A stretch of DNA of 64,000 nucleotides from a bacterium (GCA_020444475.1 JAHLKV010000001.1:124001-188000); one strand, 5' to 3'. Positions 8,660-18,306 are shown, numbered from the stretch's first letter. Notes: a model not told the origin generated them from the sequence alone. Program-made: numbers and translations.

Positions 8660-11332
8660 TTAGCTCCTCATCCTGCGGGCCGTACGAGCGCCTTCGACTT
8701 CGCGCTTTCGCCGCCTGAAGAAAATGAACGTCCCCAGTAGCAGCGCCGGAATCGGCGGCAGAAGAACCGCCATGGTCTTGATCCGGCTCTCAATGGCGCG
8801 GATCGACGCTTCCATCTCTTCTTTGCTGGCCTGAATCTGTGCCGCTTTCTGAGACTCGATAGTGGCCCGAACCGTTTCAAACCGCCGGTTTTCGACTTCC
8901 TGCAGATTCCGCATCATAATTTGCTTCGTCTGATCATCGAGGTCCGTCCTCGTCTGCACTTCGGCCACCCGTTCATTCAGTCGCTGCTGTGCTTCATTCA
9001 GCGCTTTCTGAGCGTTTTGCTCCGCCTGCTGCTCCTCGTCGAAGCGACGCTGTACGAAGTCCCGTGTCTGGTCTTCGACCGCCGTCAGGGTACGATGTTT
9101 CACGCGCTTTTTGCGAAGCTCTATAAACGACGAGTCGCCCACCAACAGGTCCATGCAATTAAGCACGAACGGGATATTGTCGAAATTCAGGGCCGCTATC
9201 CCCTGCTGGCGGAGCGTGAAGAACTGTTCGCCGATGACGTCCGTATCGGCGATGACAATAGCGTTTACCCGCTTCGTACCGGAGTTTGCGTCGGTCGTAT
9301 CGGCGCCGGCAATCTGTCCTTTGACCCGGGCCGCCAGTATGAACGACTCCGGACTCGACACCCGCCGTACGTTGCGGCTGAGCTGCATTCCGAAAAAACC
9401 TCGCTGCACCAACTGCTGAAACTGCGACTTGCCGGATATCCGACCGGTTCTCAGCAGTGGTGTGAACTCGAGGGGCGAATCAATCGCGTTAAACAGGTAG
9501 CCGGGGTAAATCAGCACCACTTCCTGCAGATCAGCAGTCGCCATGTCCGATTCGTTAAAGGCGTCCCCACTCTGGTTTCCTTCGCCGATAAACACAACCT
9601 CGGGCTGCACCTGCGAGAGCTCCGGATGCGGATTGTAGTTGTCCCACACGATCTCGGCCGGATTCCATTTCACACCGATCGACGTGAGCAAACCGTCGAT
9701 ATTCCCCTTCGGTTTGGGCGCCGGCCCCTGGTTCTGCTGGAATGGATTGCGCTGCGCATCGGCCGGAAGGATCGGCGACATGGCGATATCCGACATAGGC
9801 ATCGGATCAACCATCAACAGCACCGGATGCCCGTTCATCAGGTACGACTGCAGGTTGTCCATCTGCTCTTGTGAAAGCGAGGACGGCAGTATCACCAACA
9901 ACCCATCAAGATTCTCGGTGATCGGCTCATCGGCAGATATCTGCACGACCTCGTATTGCTTGCGGAGTTCCTCCACGATCGACCACGCCGGTTTATTTCG
10001 CATGGTCTGAAAATCGAAACCACCGAACAGATCGACGGCGGTATTCAACACACCAATCTTTTTGCGAGCCGTCTGCGCGACAGTGCGGATCGAGCGGGTG
10101 AGCTCGTATTCGACCGGCAGACCGCGATCGAAAAATGGTATCACCTCTTCCCCGGCGCCACTGGTGAAGGCAAGCCCCGCAAAAACGGCTTCATCGGTCG
10201 TCCGTCCACCGCCGCCCACCACCATAGTGCGAGGGGTGATCCCGAATTTCTCACGGGCATCGCGGGCAGCATCCGAGTACGGTTCGGTATCGTGAATCAG
10301 TACCTGTACCCGATCGCCGCCGATGGCACCGATCTCCTGGAGCGTGCTGAGCAGGTTCGCGCGCGTCTGGACATACGCCTGAGGAACATCGGGAGAAACA
10401 TACGCTTGGATCAGAACCGGACGATCATCGGGGACGTCGGCAATGAGTTCCTCGTTCTCATCTGACAGTGAGTGAAGTCCTTCGGCCGTCACATCGACAC
10501 GGAGCCCGGCGCGACCGAGGATCACGTTTATGCTGATCAGTGCGACGACCAGCGCGACGGTCCGAATGACCTGGTGCTGCCAGTACCCTGCCCCGCTGGT
10601 CTGTTTCGACCAGTGACGTCGGCCGAGAATGAGCACGTTCAGGTAGATCATCAGACCGGCCAGCGACGCAAAGTAGAGAACCCCTGACAGAGATATCACA
10701 CCCCGAGCGAAATCATTGAAGTAGTCGAAAACGCCCAGCGGAGCGAGCCAGTCCTGCAGGGTCTGGTTCACGACCCACTGTCTCGATGTAACGAAAATCA
10801 GTACCGAGCACATCGCTGCGCCAAGCACAAAGGCTACGGTCGCGTTCCGCGTCAACAGTGAGGCCAGCATGCCGACCGAAATCATCGCACAGCCGAGCAG
10901 CCAGTAACCGACGTAGTTGCCGAACATCAGGCCGATATCGGGAGAGCCCAGCCAACCGAGGACGATCACGTGGCTCACCGACAGAATCAGCGAGCCGGTG
11001 TAGACGCCTGCGACGGCCAGGTACTTACCGAGCGCGACTTCCAGATCCGTGCCGGGCAGGGTCAGCAGTAGCTCATCGGTCCCGCGCTTGCGCTCCTCGG
11101 CCCACACCCCCATGGTCAGGGCCGGAACGAAAAACAGCAGGATGTACGGGAAGTAGGTGTTGAGTTGGTCGAGGTTGGCGAGATTATATGCGAAGAAACG
11201 TTCCTGCCAGAAGGCTGCCGCTGCGCTGAGGAAAATAAACAGCGTAACGAAGACGTATCCGGTCGGGCTGCTGAAGTAGGAACGAAGATCTCGCTTGGCG
11301 ACGGCGATGATGAATTGCCGGTTGAGCTTCAT
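8660..11332 (-). CDS. Fused ABC-2 permease (GldF-like) and GldG-like auxiliary protein
   Basis: One 890-residue chain contains two proteins that are separate in gliding Bacteroidota. Residues 1-~235 form an ABC-2 permease with six helices ([22 protein letters not shown] at the start; '[23 protein letters not shown]' is the usual cytoplasmic motif of GldF/NatB-type permeases). Residues ~250-890 match GldG/ABC_transp_aux: a helix, then '[19 protein letters not shown]', a long periplasmic domain, a coiled coil (~760-850, '[20 protein letters not shown]') and a final helix '[19 protein letters not shown]'. It overlaps the ATPase gene by 4 nt (ATGA), so the two are translationally coupled. The cargo is unknown. 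In Flavobacterium GldA/F/G are linked to gliding, but related operons are common in non-gliders. Confidence 0.85.
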   Translation of the reverse strand: MKLNRQFIIAVAKRDLRSYFSSPTGYVFVTLFIFLSAAAAFWQERFFAYNLANLDQLNTYFPYILLFFVPALTMGVWAEERKRGTDELLLTLPGTDLEVALGKYLAVAGVYTGSLILSVSHVIVLGWLGSPDIGLMFGNYVGYWLLGCAMISVGMLASLLTRNATVAFVLGAAMCSVLIFVTSRQWVVNQTLQDWLAPLGVFDYFNDFARGVISLSGVLYFASLAGLMIYLNVLILGRRHWSKQTSGAGYWQHQVIRTVALVVALISINVILGRAGLRVDVTAEGLHSLSDENEELIADVPDDRPVLIQAYVSPDVPQAYVQTRANLLSTLQEIGAIGGDRVQVLIHDTEPYSDAARDAREKFGITPRTMVVGGGGRTTDEAVFAGLAFTSGAGEEVIPFFDRGLPVEYELTRSIRTVAQTARKKIGVLNTAVDLFGGFDFQTMRNKPAWSIVEELRKQYEVVQISADEPITENLDGLLVILPSSLSQEQMDNLQSYLMNGHPVLLMVDPMPMSDIAMSPILPADAQRNPFQQNQGPAPKPKGNIDGLLTSIGVKWNPAEIVWDNYNPHPELSQVQPEVVFIGEGNQSGDAFNESDMATADLQEVVLIYPGYLFNAIDSPLEFTPLLRTGRISGKSQFQQLVQRGFFGMQLSRNVRRVSSPESFILAARVKGQIAGADTTDANSGTKRVNAIVIADTDVIGEQFFTLRQQGIAALNFDNIPFVLNCMDLLVGDSSFIELRKKRVKHRTLTAVEDQTRDFVQRRFDEEQQAEQNAQKALNEAQQRLNERVAEVQTRTDLDDQTKQIMMRNLQEVENRRFETVRATIESQKAAQIQASKEEMEASIRAIESRIKTMAVLLPPIPALLLGTFIFFRRRKREVEGARTARRMRS

Positions 11333-12099
11333 ACACCCCTCCCTTCTGCGGGAGCCGCGCCGGGGGCATGACCGTAGTCAGTCAGGCGATAGAAGGTCTC
11401 TTCGAGCGATCCTGACTCCTTCAACTCTTCCGGCGAGCCGTCGAATACCAATCGTCCGTTGTGAACCAGCAGGACACGATCGGCGACCGCCTCGACTTCC
11501 TGAAGGATGTGTGTGGAGATGAGGATCGTCTTGTCGCGACCCAGCTCTCTGATGTCCTTTCGGAAGTCTCGGATCTGGTTGGGGTCGAGACCCGCCGTGG
11601 GCTCATCCATAATGAGCACCTCCGGATCGTGGAGCAGCGCCTGCGCGAGACCGGCGCGTTGGCGATAGCCGCGCGAGAGCTTGCCGATCGGCTTTTCAAA
11701 CACCAGCTCTAGCGCGCACTGGTCCGATACGCGCTTGATGCGGTCGCGTAATGCGGCGCCCGTTAAACCGCGCGCTTCGCCGAAAAAGCGCAAGAGTTCG
11801 TGCGGCGTCATATCGTCGTAGAGCGGTCCGTTCTCCGGCAGATAACCGATCTTACGGGCCGCCTCGAGTCGGTTGGCACCGACATCCACGCCGCCGATCG
11901 TAACCTGACCACGGCTCGGCGCCAGGTAACCGGTCAGGATCTTCATGGTTGTGGTCTTGCCTGCCCCGTTGGGACCGAGGAAGGCGACCACTTCCCCCCG
12001 GGGAATCGCGAACGAAACGTCCTCGATCGCGACAAAGGAGCCGTAGTACTTGCTGAGCGACTCCGCTCGGATCATTACCTCGTAATCGTCGTGGCTCAC
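11329..12099 (-). CDS. ABC transporter ATP-binding protein (GldA/NatA-like)
   Basis: A 256-residue ABC ATPase that should power the fused permease encoded immediately downstream. All motifs are visible: Walker A 'GPNGAGKTT', Q-loop '[13 protein letters not shown]', signature '[15 protein letters not shown]' (a variant of LSGGQ with SRGY), Walker B '[15 protein letters not shown]' and the switch His in '[11 protein letters not shown]'. The LSRGYRQR signature and the C-terminal 'LEETFYRLT' are usual for exporters of the NatA/CcmA/GldA class. The end overlaps the next gene by ATGA. A strong promoter lies about 95 nt upstream, so transcription does not depend on ccmF. Confidence 0.92.
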   Translation of the reverse strand: MSHDDYEVMIRAESLSKYYGSFVAIEDVSFAIPRGEVVAFLGPNGAGKTTTMKILTGYLAPSRGQVTIGGVDVGANRLEAARKIGYLPENGPLYDDMTPHELLRFFGEARGLTGAALRDRIKRVSDQCALELVFEKPIGKLSRGYRQRAGLAQALLHDPEVLIMDEPTAGLDPNQIRDFRKDIRELGRDKTILISTHILQEVEAVADRVLLVHNGRLVFDGSPEELKESGSLEETFYRLTDYGHAPGAAPAEGRGV

Positions 12100-12190
12100 A
12101 GCTTACCTCGATTGTTTGCGTACGCCCGGCGAGTGCCTTCCCCCCGAGCGACATCTGTTCATGCCATGATATTACGGATGAAACGAAACG

Positions 12191-12219
12191 AACATAGACC
12201 CGATCGACGCATCTGTCAA
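12191..12219 (-). promoter_or_regulatory. Sigma70-type promoter for the ABC/GldFG/DUF4340 operon
   Basis: Read on the minus strand: TTGACA (12219-12214), 17-nt spacer, TATGTT (12196-12191), about 95 nt upstream of the ATPase start. Confidence 0.65.
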
Positions 12220-12259
12220 GCGGGCTGCTCGTTCGAAGTTACAGGGAATTATAGTGCCG

Positions 12260-14644
12260 TCAGGTGCGCGAGGTTCCAGTCGAAGATACCCCCATCTCAG
12301 AGAATCTTCGAAAGAACACGATCGAACTCCCGATAAGAATCAGGATCGCCCCCGCCCACACCAGATTAATCAGCGGCTTGCGGGAGACATCGAGCACCAG
12401 CCTCTCCGGTGAGCCGGACTTCACCAGTCCCGGTACGTCCAGTTCGATAGTTCCCTGATCGACCTGCAAACCGGAGATCGTCACGAGCACCGTATCGCCG
12501 GTGTGCGTGCGCATTATCCCGGGTTCATCAATGAGGTGGTTGTGTCCGGCATCATCAATCATTTGTATGACCGCCGGCGCGATCGTGTCGCGGTGTTCGG
12601 CACTCACGACCTCAATCAGCGCAGTCGCCCGGAGCCCTTTCGACATGTCCGCCGAATGATCCGAAACGCTGAATCCGAGGAACGTGAAGGTATAGCCGCC
12701 GACTTCTTTCGGCGTCTCGCGAGTCAGTGAGAGACCGCCCGAAGCCTGTGCTTCGAGGATTTGCTCCGGAGCCATGTATAGGTCGGCGAGAAACGTTCGG
12801 ACGATCGCAGGCTTCTTGAACAGCCCGTCCATACGACGCGAGTAGTACAATTCCGGCCCCAGTCGCTCGGTCTTCTCACCGGTTTTCATGGAGAGGATCA
12901 ACCGATTGTGCGGCTCCATGATGTCCGACTCCATGCCGAGATAGGTTATCGTGCGGCCGAACGCCTCCCCTGACTCATTGCGGGGAAGGATGAGCTTCTG
13001 GCTGGTGCTGAACGCCGACGAGGCAAGAATGCCGATCAGCATGAGCGTAAAGCCGGAGTGGGCGATGTGACCTCCGGTGAGACGCCAGTTGCGGGCTATC
13101 TGCGGAACGAGTATCACGACGTTCGAGGCGATCCCCATTGCTGCTGTCGCAATGAAAAGTATATAGAGATAATCGGTGACACCGGCTATCGCCGACGCGA
13201 TTGCGGCTACTGTCAGCGCAACCAGGGCCGGAACCACGCGATTGATTCCCGCCGGGTTTAGTACGAACATCACCACACTGCCCAGTACCACCGTAAACAG
13301 CAGGGCGAATTCCACACTCGCTCCGAGGACCGCGAGAAACAGACCAAACCCGAGCACCGCCCCGACCAGGTACCCGATCAATATCGGCCGCGTCGCGATC
13401 CGGGCGCCGGCGCCGGCATAGGTTGAGAACGGCGAGTACATAAGAACGAGTGAGAACAGTATGGCGAACGGTAATGCGAAATTATTGTAGGTGGCGATTT
13501 CGGCGGCGCGCGGCTCGATACCGAGTATCGATGTTGTCACCGGGAGTGAACTCCAGAAGAGCACCACGACGCCGGTCGCAAACAGGAGCACCATCGCCGC
13601 AAACAGCGAGAACTCCCGGCCGTAGGGATTGTAGTTCAACTGCTCGCTGGGCACTTTGGCGGCCCGCCAGATGAAAATGCCCAGCGCGAGGACGAAAAAG
13701 AGCGCCATGAAGCCGACCAGGTAGACATTGACCCCCAGGTCGACAAAGCTGTGTACCGAAAAGTCGGAGAGCACTCCCGAACGGGTCAGGAAGGTCCCGT
13801 ACACGACCAGCAGGAACAAGAACGCCGACATCAGCAGGTTGATTCTTCGAAGTGCTCCGGTGCGGCGCTCGATGATCAGCCCGTGGAGCAGGGCCAGCGA
13901 AATCATCCAAGGGACAAACGAAGAATTTTCCACCGGGTCCCATCCCCAGTAACCGCCCCAGCCGAGGGTCTTGTAGGCCCAGAAACCGCCCAGGATGTTT
14001 CCGGCGCCCAGCATCACGGCGGTTAGCGCAGCCCAGGGGAAGGCCAGCTTGAGCCAGCCGGAGTAGTCATTTCGAATCAGGGCCGCCATCGCAATCACGA
14101 ACGGAATCGCCGCCAGCGCATAGCCGACAAACATGATGGGCGGATGAACCACCATCCACGGGTCCGTAAGCAACGGATTGAGCCCGGCGCCGTCGGGCGC
14201 GTAGAACGGCAGGTAGGCGAACGGCGAGAGTTTGGTCATGACTAACAGGAAAAAGAGATTTGCCAGGCAGTAAACGGCCATCGCCGGACCGGTGTATTGA
14301 CCGCCGCGCCGGACAATAATGAATCCAAACAGGGCCATGAGAAGCAGCCAGAGCAGGTAGGTTCCCTCCTGCCCCCCCCAGAACGCGGAAAGGACATAGA
14401 AGAATGGCTGGCTTTTCTGCGAGTACTCGTAGACGTACTTAAACGCGTAGTTGTGCGTGAAAAAGAGATAGTAGAGCAGTGCCGAAGCCAGCACGGCTGC
14501 GACCGCAAACAGGTTATAGGAAGTCCTGGCCAGAGATTCAAGTGCTCTGTTGCCTCGCCCCACCTGCCAAAACGAGACACCGGAGACTACATTCAGAGCC
14601 AGGGCGGCCAGTATCAACAACTCCCCAAACGCTTGCAGCGACAT
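12260..14644 (-). CDS. ccmF: Cytochrome c-type biogenesis protein CcmF (haem lyase subunit)
   Basis: CcmF takes haem from CcmE and ligates it to apocytochrome CXXCH motifs in the periplasm. This 794-residue copy is longer than the ~650-residue Escherichia coli protein because of extra C-terminal sequence. The tryptophan-rich WWD signature is intact ('LGWGGYWGWDPVENSSFVPWM'), as are upstream family motifs ('WGGQEGTYLLWLLL', 'DPWMVVHPPIMFVGYAL') and the C-terminal periplasmic domain followed by a last helix. About 15 helices are visible. It is the only ccm gene in the window. Its product is needed for the 37 haem sites encoded at 41-48 kb, although the distance argues against direct co-regulation. 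Confidence 0.93.
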   Translation of the reverse strand: MSLQAFGELLILAALALNVVSGVSFWQVGRGNRALESLARTSYNLFAVAAVLASALLYYLFFTHNYAFKYVYEYSQKSQPFFYVLSAFWGGQEGTYLLWLLLMALFGFIIVRRGGQYTGPAMAVYCLANLFFLLVMTKLSPFAYLPFYAPDGAGLNPLLTDPWMVVHPPIMFVGYALAAIPFVIAMAALIRNDYSGWLKLAFPWAALTAVMLGAGNILGGFWAYKTLGWGGYWGWDPVENSSFVPWMISLALLHGLIIERRTGALRRINLLMSAFLFLLVVYGTFLTRSGVLSDFSVHSFVDLGVNVYLVGFMALFFVLALGIFIWRAAKVPSEQLNYNPYGREFSLFAAMVLLFATGVVVLFWSSLPVTTSILGIEPRAAEIATYNNFALPFAILFSLVLMYSPFSTYAGAGARIATRPILIGYLVGAVLGFGLFLAVLGASVEFALLFTVVLGSVVMFVLNPAGINRVVPALVALTVAAIASAIAGVTDYLYILFIATAAMGIASNVVILVPQIARNWRLTGGHIAHSGFTLMLIGILASSAFSTSQKLILPRNESGEAFGRTITYLGMESDIMEPHNRLILSMKTGEKTERLGPELYYSRRMDGLFKKPAIVRTFLADLYMAPEQILEAQASGGLSLTRETPKEVGGYTFTFLGFSVSDHSADMSKGLRATALIEVVSAEHRDTIAPAVIQMIDDAGHNHLIDEPGIMRTHTGDTVLVTISGLQVDQGTIELDVPGLVKSGSPERLVLDVSRKPLINLVWAGAILILIGSSIVFFRRFSEMGVSSTGTSRT

Positions 14645-14776
14645 ATCTTACACCTCCAGGGCCGCTCTTCATCGAGTGACCAACAATCCTCATAAGACAG
14701 ACAGTATGCACCGAGGTCGGGCAAAAGGCAAGAAAATAGATACGGTATGTCGTCACTCTCCACGCTCGGCGGGACC

Positions 14777-14805
14777 TTGACAGATGTCACCCCGAATTGT
14801 ATTTT
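14777..14805 (+). promoter_or_regulatory. Sigma70-type promoter of uncertain target
   Basis: TTGACA (14777-14782), 17-nt spacer, TATTTT (14800-14805). Transcription would begin near 14812 and run rightward into a short possible gene and then towards the phosphofructokinase, which has its own promoter. Confidence 0.55.
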
Positions 14806-14856
14806 TCAATAAAGGTGGCGCCTAACCCCTCCTCCCCGAGTCATCAGCTACATGTC

Positions 14857-15132
14857 TTGTCGCTTCACCAGTACGCGGCGCCCTGTCTCTATGCCGAAAG
14901 CCCAACCAACGTGTTTGCAAGAGTTGTTCAAATCGAAGAGGATGCGCTCTACCTCGAGATAGAGTCGCAAATCCGCTTCCTTGCCCAGTGCCGACCGTCT
15001 CCCCTGTTGCGTCGCCTGAGCCCCGACGACCGGATCGAATTCCACATCGAATGTCGTGGCCACACTCCCCGCATAGCGCTGGACGCAGTGATTCCCTCCG
15101 GCGGACTGCGGCCCGTCAGGCGTCGCCACTAG
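14857..15132 (+). CDS. Possible small protein of unknown function
   Basis: This is a weakly supported frame. The track starts it at 14797, but that lies upstream of the probable transcription start (~14812), so I use an in-frame TTG at 14857, giving about 91 residues. The middle ('FARVVQIEEDALYLEIESQI', then 'LSPDDRIEFHIECRGHTPRI') alternates hydrophobic and charged residues as in a small beta-barrel and loosely recalls PilZ-type sequences. No clear Shine-Dalgarno site precedes the start. A 93-codon frame on the other strand covers the same DNA, but its translation is less protein-like. The promoter directly upstream is the best argument that this stretch is expressed. Confidence 0.3.
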   Translation: MSLHQYAAPCLYAESPTNVFARVVQIEEDALYLEIESQIRFLAQCRPSPLLRRLSPDDRIEFHIECRGHTPRIALDAVIPSGGLRPVRRRH

Positions 15133-15151
15133 TCTCTGCCTGCACGCTCAG

Positions 15152-15180
15152 TTGACGTGGGGACGGACACACTGTATTTT
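15152..15180 (+). promoter_or_regulatory. Sigma70-type promoter for the phosphofructokinase gene
   Basis: TTGACG (15152-15157), 17-nt spacer, TATTTT (15175-15180), about 48 nt upstream of the preferred start at 15228. Confidence 0.65.
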
Positions 15181-15227
15181 ATCCCGCACATTCAGATACG
15201 AAGGGCATGATCAGGAAAGGTACGGAC

Positions 15228-16436
15228 ATGATCAAACGAATCGGGCTTATCACCAGTGGCGGTGACTGCGGGGGCCTCAATGGCGTAGTCAAGGGGGCGG
15301 CGCAAATGGCAACCCGCAAGAACGTCCAGGCGCTTGCTATTCCGAACGGCTACGCCGGTCTCTACAACCTCGTCGATATGGACTCACTGGTCGAACTCAC
15401 TCCCTCTCGGGTCGACACCTTCAGCATCGGCCTCGCGGGATCCGAGGCCGGTCACTCACGGGTGAAGATTTCCAAGATAGATGACCCCGACAAGTACAAC
15501 CGAATCAAAACCGGTCTGGCGAAGTTTGATATCGGCGGGCTGGTCATTTCCGGCGGCGACGATACCGGTTCCGTGATAGTCGATCTCGACCACAACGGCA
15601 TCCAGTGCGTGCACGCCCCGAAGACCATGGACCTCGATCTCCAGCCCTACTCGGTCGGCGGTGACTCTACCATCAACCGGATCGCCGAAATCTGCCGAGA
15701 CCTCAAGACGACCGGCCGAAGCCACAATCGCATTATGGTCCTTGAGGTGTTCGGTCGCTATGCCGGACATACTGCCTTCCGGGGCGGAGTCGCGGGCGAA
15801 GCCGACGCTATCCTGATTCCGGAGATTCCGGTCGATTTCGACGAACTGTACCGCCACCTGAAAAAAGTCTACATGAAGCGTGTTATTGAGAGCGACGTCA
15901 ACGCCGGGACGTACACTATCGTCGTCGCCGAGGGCCTCAAGGATGCCTCGGGCAAGGAGATCTACGATGATTCGGTGCCGCCCGATGCATTCGGGCACCG
16001 AAAACTGGCCGGCGCCGGAAAGTACCTGGTCCAGGAGCTCAAGAAGCTTCTCAAGGCTGACGATGAGATCAAGTCGTTCATGTCCCGACAGGGGATGTTT
16101 GTGAAGGGACACTATGAGATCCCCGAGGTTCGCGCTATCACACCGGGACATATCGTTCGATCCGGGTTCACCTCCGCCTACGACGCCAATTTCGGGATGG
16201 AAGCGGGCGCGAGCGCCGTTATGCTTCTGCTCGACGGTCTTTCCGGCGTCACCGTGACCCGGTTCAAGAACGGAAAGATCCACTATATGAAGGTCCAGGA
16301 AGCGATCAAGCAGCGCTATGTCGATCTCGATCAGGTTAATCTCTACGAGCAGCTGGGATTCACCTTCGGCCGTGTCCGGCAGGAGTTCTCGCCGGGACGC
16401 CAGGAGGTCACCGAGAGAATCGACCGGATTTACTAG
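15228..16436 (+). CDS. pfp: 6-phosphofructokinase, probably pyrophosphate-dependent
   Basis: The enzyme phosphorylates fructose 6-phosphate to the 1,6-bisphosphate in glycolysis. The ATG at 15228 is preferred over 15207 because AGGAAAGG lies 7 nt upstream. The product has 402 residues, longer than E. coli PfkA (320). Motifs: 'GLITSGGDCGGLNG' at the N-terminus, 'SGGDDTGS' with Asp112, 'PKTMDLD' with Lys132, Asp135 and Asp137, and 'EVFGRYAG'. Asp112 and Lys132 fall where ATP-dependent enzymes have Gly104 and Gly124, and an Asp/Lys pair there is the known signature of PPi-dependent enzymes, which makes the step reversible. TMDLD replaces the usual TIDND but keeps both aspartates. The phosphoryl donor is inferred and needs assay. 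Confidence 0.88.
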   Translation: MIKRIGLITSGGDCGGLNGVVKGAAQMATRKNVQALAIPNGYAGLYNLVDMDSLVELTPSRVDTFSIGLAGSEAGHSRVKISKIDDPDKYNRIKTGLAKFDIGGLVISGGDDTGSVIVDLDHNGIQCVHAPKTMDLDLQPYSVGGDSTINRIAEICRDLKTTGRSHNRIMVLEVFGRYAGHTAFRGGVAGEADAILIPEIPVDFDELYRHLKKVYMKRVIESDVNAGTYTIVVAEGLKDASGKEIYDDSVPPDAFGHRKLAGAGKYLVQELKKLLKADDEIKSFMSRQGMFVKGHYEIPEVRAITPGHIVRSGFTSAYDANFGMEAGASAVMLLLDGLSGVTVTRFKNGKIHYMKVQEAIKQRYVDLDQVNLYEQLGFTFGRVRQEFSPGRQEVTERIDRIY

Positions 16437-16461
16437 TATCCTGATCCGCGATAACCCAATT

Positions 16462-16489
16462 AGGCGGCCCCTGAGGGCCGCCTTTTTTC
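16462..16489 (+). terminator. Rho-independent terminator after the phosphofructokinase gene
   Basis: AGGCGGCCC-CTGA-GGGCCGCCT followed by TTTTT: a perfect 9-bp stem with a tetraloop, 25 nt after the stop codon. Confidence 0.9.
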
Positions 16490-16506
16490 ATCCGCCAACT
16501 CGTCCC

Positions 16507-16534
16507 TTGTCAAATGGGAAATTTCGGCTATATT
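16507..16534 (+). promoter_or_regulatory. Sigma70-type promoter for the small dockerin protein
   Basis: TTGTCA (16507-16512), 16-nt spacer, TATATT (16529-16534), about 125 nt upstream of the ATG at 16660. Confidence 0.6.
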
Positions 16535-16659
16535 GTGGCGATACCCGCAGTTCGGTCGTCTATACAAAATACGACTGTACTTGCAGTTACAACATGAACT
16601 GGAAGTAGTGCTTGGGCTATGACCGGGGGCTTAGCGAACCCCGGCATCTTCACGCGTCC

Positions 16660-17448
16660 ATGAGAACAAACAGATTCGCAGGACAGACGTTATTGGCCGC
16701 CTGTATGGTGGCCTTTCTGGCGCTCGCGCCTCAGGTCTCGGCGCAGATCGATCCGGGAATAGCGGACACCATCAGGGTTGATTCACTCACGGGCATTCTT
16801 GGGCCCCATTCAGCCCTGGATATCTTTCTGTTCAACGATGAGGCGCTCTCTGCCCTGGAGGTGACCATAGTCGGTTCCGACACGCTGGCAACCGTGGATT
16901 CCGTCTCGTTTGTCGACTCCCGAATCGACTATGTCTTTACCAAGGGATGGGTCATCAATGATTCCACCGGCGCTGCAACTTTCTATTGCTATCCGTCCGA
17001 CGAGTTGCTGATTCAGCCCGGCAGTGGCCTTCTCGCGACCGTGCATTTCGCGCATCCAGACGTTCCGAGCTTTCCACACGACGTGATCGTGGACACGATC
17101 ACCATCGAGATCGACCTGATCACCCGAAGTACACTGCTTCGCGACAGTATCGGTACTGTCTTCGCACCTCAGGTCAGACCGGGTTTGCTCAGAATCGAGG
17201 GACTCAACTGCTGTCCGGGATCGACGGGCAACGTGAACGGCGATGCGGGCGGCTCGGTGGATCTGTCAGATTTGATTTACCTGGTGAACTATCTGTTCCT
17301 TGGTGGACCGGATCCGGAATGTCCGGCGGCGGCTAACATCAACGGCGACGAACAGTGTGCGGTTGACCTCTCCGATCTCATCTACTTCGTCAACTACCTC
17401 TTCCTGGGCGGACCGGACCCATCGGCCTGCCTGACGGCCTGTCTTTGA
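16660..17448 (+). CDS. Secreted cohesin-like/dockerin protein
   Basis: The ATG at 16660 gives a textbook signal peptide (MRTNRFAGQTLLAACMVAFLALAPQVSAQ) and 262 residues. The track start at 16612 would add a 16-residue polar stretch before it. Residues ~30-180 are beta-rich ('DIFLFNDEALSALEVTIVGSD', 'SGLLATVHFAHPD') and resemble the cohesin/carbohydrate-binding-like fold often paired with dockerins, although I cannot prove this. Residues ~185-262 contain two dockerin-like repeats (SVDLSDLIYLVNYLF..., AVDLSDLIYFVNYLF...) with Asn-Gly-Asp loops that could bind Ca2+. Six cysteines bracket the repeats (NCC...CP...QC...CLTAC), in the same pattern as the propeller protein at 3323. It has no catalytic motif and is probably a surface adaptor. 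Confidence 0.78.
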   Translation: MRTNRFAGQTLLAACMVAFLALAPQVSAQIDPGIADTIRVDSLTGILGPHSALDIFLFNDEALSALEVTIVGSDTLATVDSVSFVDSRIDYVFTKGWVINDSTGAATFYCYPSDELLIQPGSGLLATVHFAHPDVPSFPHDVIVDTITIEIDLITRSTLLRDSIGTVFAPQVRPGLLRIEGLNCCPGSTGNVNGDAGGSVDLSDLIYLVNYLFLGGPDPECPAAANINGDEQCAVDLSDLIYFVNYLFLGGPDPSACLTACL

Positions 17449-17490
17449 AGCAATCTGATTGAGAACCGGATGGGTGGCGGGCAAAAAAAG

Positions 17491-17563
17491 AGCCACCGCG
17501 CAGATTCGAACTGCGGACCTGCTGATTACGAATCAGCTGCTCTACCAACTGAGCTACGGTGGC
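17491..17563 (-). tRNA. tRNA-Thr (CGT anticodon)
   Basis: A 73-nt cloverleaf on the minus strand: acceptor GCCACCG/CGGTGGC, D-arm GCTC...GAGC, anticodon loop TTCGTAA (CGT, reads ACG), T-arm CGCAG-TTCGAAT-CTGCG. CCA is not encoded. A run of seven T follows the 3' end and may terminate transcription. Confidence 0.95.
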
Positions 17564-17631
17564 TGGTCTGACTATATTCGGTAGTGCGTGAAGGTTAGTG
17601 ATCCGCAGAGCATCATGCCTGCACGCAAAAC

Positions 17632-17662
17632 GAGAATCTACTGATTCTCATCGGCTTGTCAA
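17632..17662 (-). promoter_or_regulatory. Promoter for tRNA-Thr with an inverted repeat over the -10
   Basis: Minus strand: TTGACA (17662-17657), 16-nt spacer, TAGATT (17640-17635). A perfect inverted repeat GAGAATC-TACT-GATTCTC (17632-17649) covers the -10 and could be an operator, or chance. Confidence 0.55.
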
Positions 17663-17688
17663 CTGAAATCATGACCGCCTGAGACAGA

Positions 17689-18306
17689 TCAGCCGAGGCG
17701 ACGAAGCAGCCCCACGACTTTGCCTGCGATTCGAAAGTCACCGGAGTTTTTCTCAACCTCAATCGGCTGGTAGTTGTCGTTGGCAGGCTGGAGAATGACT
17801 TTCGATCTTTGCGGGAGATACCGTTTCACGGTCGCTTCGCCGTTGATAAGCGCGACCACGATATCACCTTTCACTGCTGTCTCCTGTTTCTTTACAACCA
17901 CCACGTCACCGTCGAGAATCCCCGCGTTCTTCATCGAATCCCCGGTCACCTTGAGTGAAAAGGAATCTCCACTCGGCAGGAAACTGAAATCGACTGCGAT
18001 CTCCCCCTCGATATTTTCTATAGCATCAATGGGCGATCCGGCCGGCACCGACCCGACCAGGGGCACCCGACCGACCTGACCGGCCAGTGGACGGGCCAGC
18101 TCAAGACCGCGCGAGATAAATCCCTGCTTTTTGAGCAGCCCTTTCCTGATGAGCGCCGTTAGGTGAGTCCGGACTCCGTTGGTAGACCGAATCCCAAACG
18201 CCTCGCCGATTTCACGAATGGTCGGCGCGTGGCCCCGAGAGACGATTAAATCCTGAATATACTCGAAAATGGCGCGCTGCTTCTCGGTCAGCTTCGCTTT
18301 GGCCAT
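17689..18306 (-). CDS. lexA: LexA repressor (SOS response)
   Basis: LexA represses DNA-repair genes and cuts itself when RecA filaments form on damaged DNA. The 205-residue protein has the full family layout. An N-terminal winged helix (~1-70, 'LTEKQRAIFEYIQDLI', 'PTIREIGEAFGIRSTNGV') is followed by the Ala-Gly cleavage site in 'VGSVPAGSP', the catalytic Ser in 'VTGDSMKNAG' and the catalytic Lys in 'GEATVKRY'. The length equals that of typical LexA (~200). AAGGA sits 6 nt before the ATG. No recA, imuB or dnaE2 lies next to it. The target box of this group is unknown. Possible autoregulatory sites lie upstream and are listed separately. Confidence 0.96.
   Translation of the reverse strand: MAKAKLTEKQRAIFEYIQDLIVSRGHAPTIREIGEAFGIRSTNGVRTHLTALIRKGLLKKQGFISRGLELARPLAGQVGRVPLVGSVPAGSPIDAIENIEGEIAVDFSFLPSGDSFSLKVTGDSMKNAGILDGDVVVVKKQETAVKGDIVVALINGEATVKRYLPQRSKVILQPANDNYQPIEVEKNSGDFRIAGKVVGLLRRLG

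Noticed and set aside
14848-15129. 93-codon minus-strand ORF opposite the 14857 frame
   Set aside because: There is no Shine-Dalgarno site, and a good promoter points the other way. The plus-strand translation looks more protein-like, though still weak.
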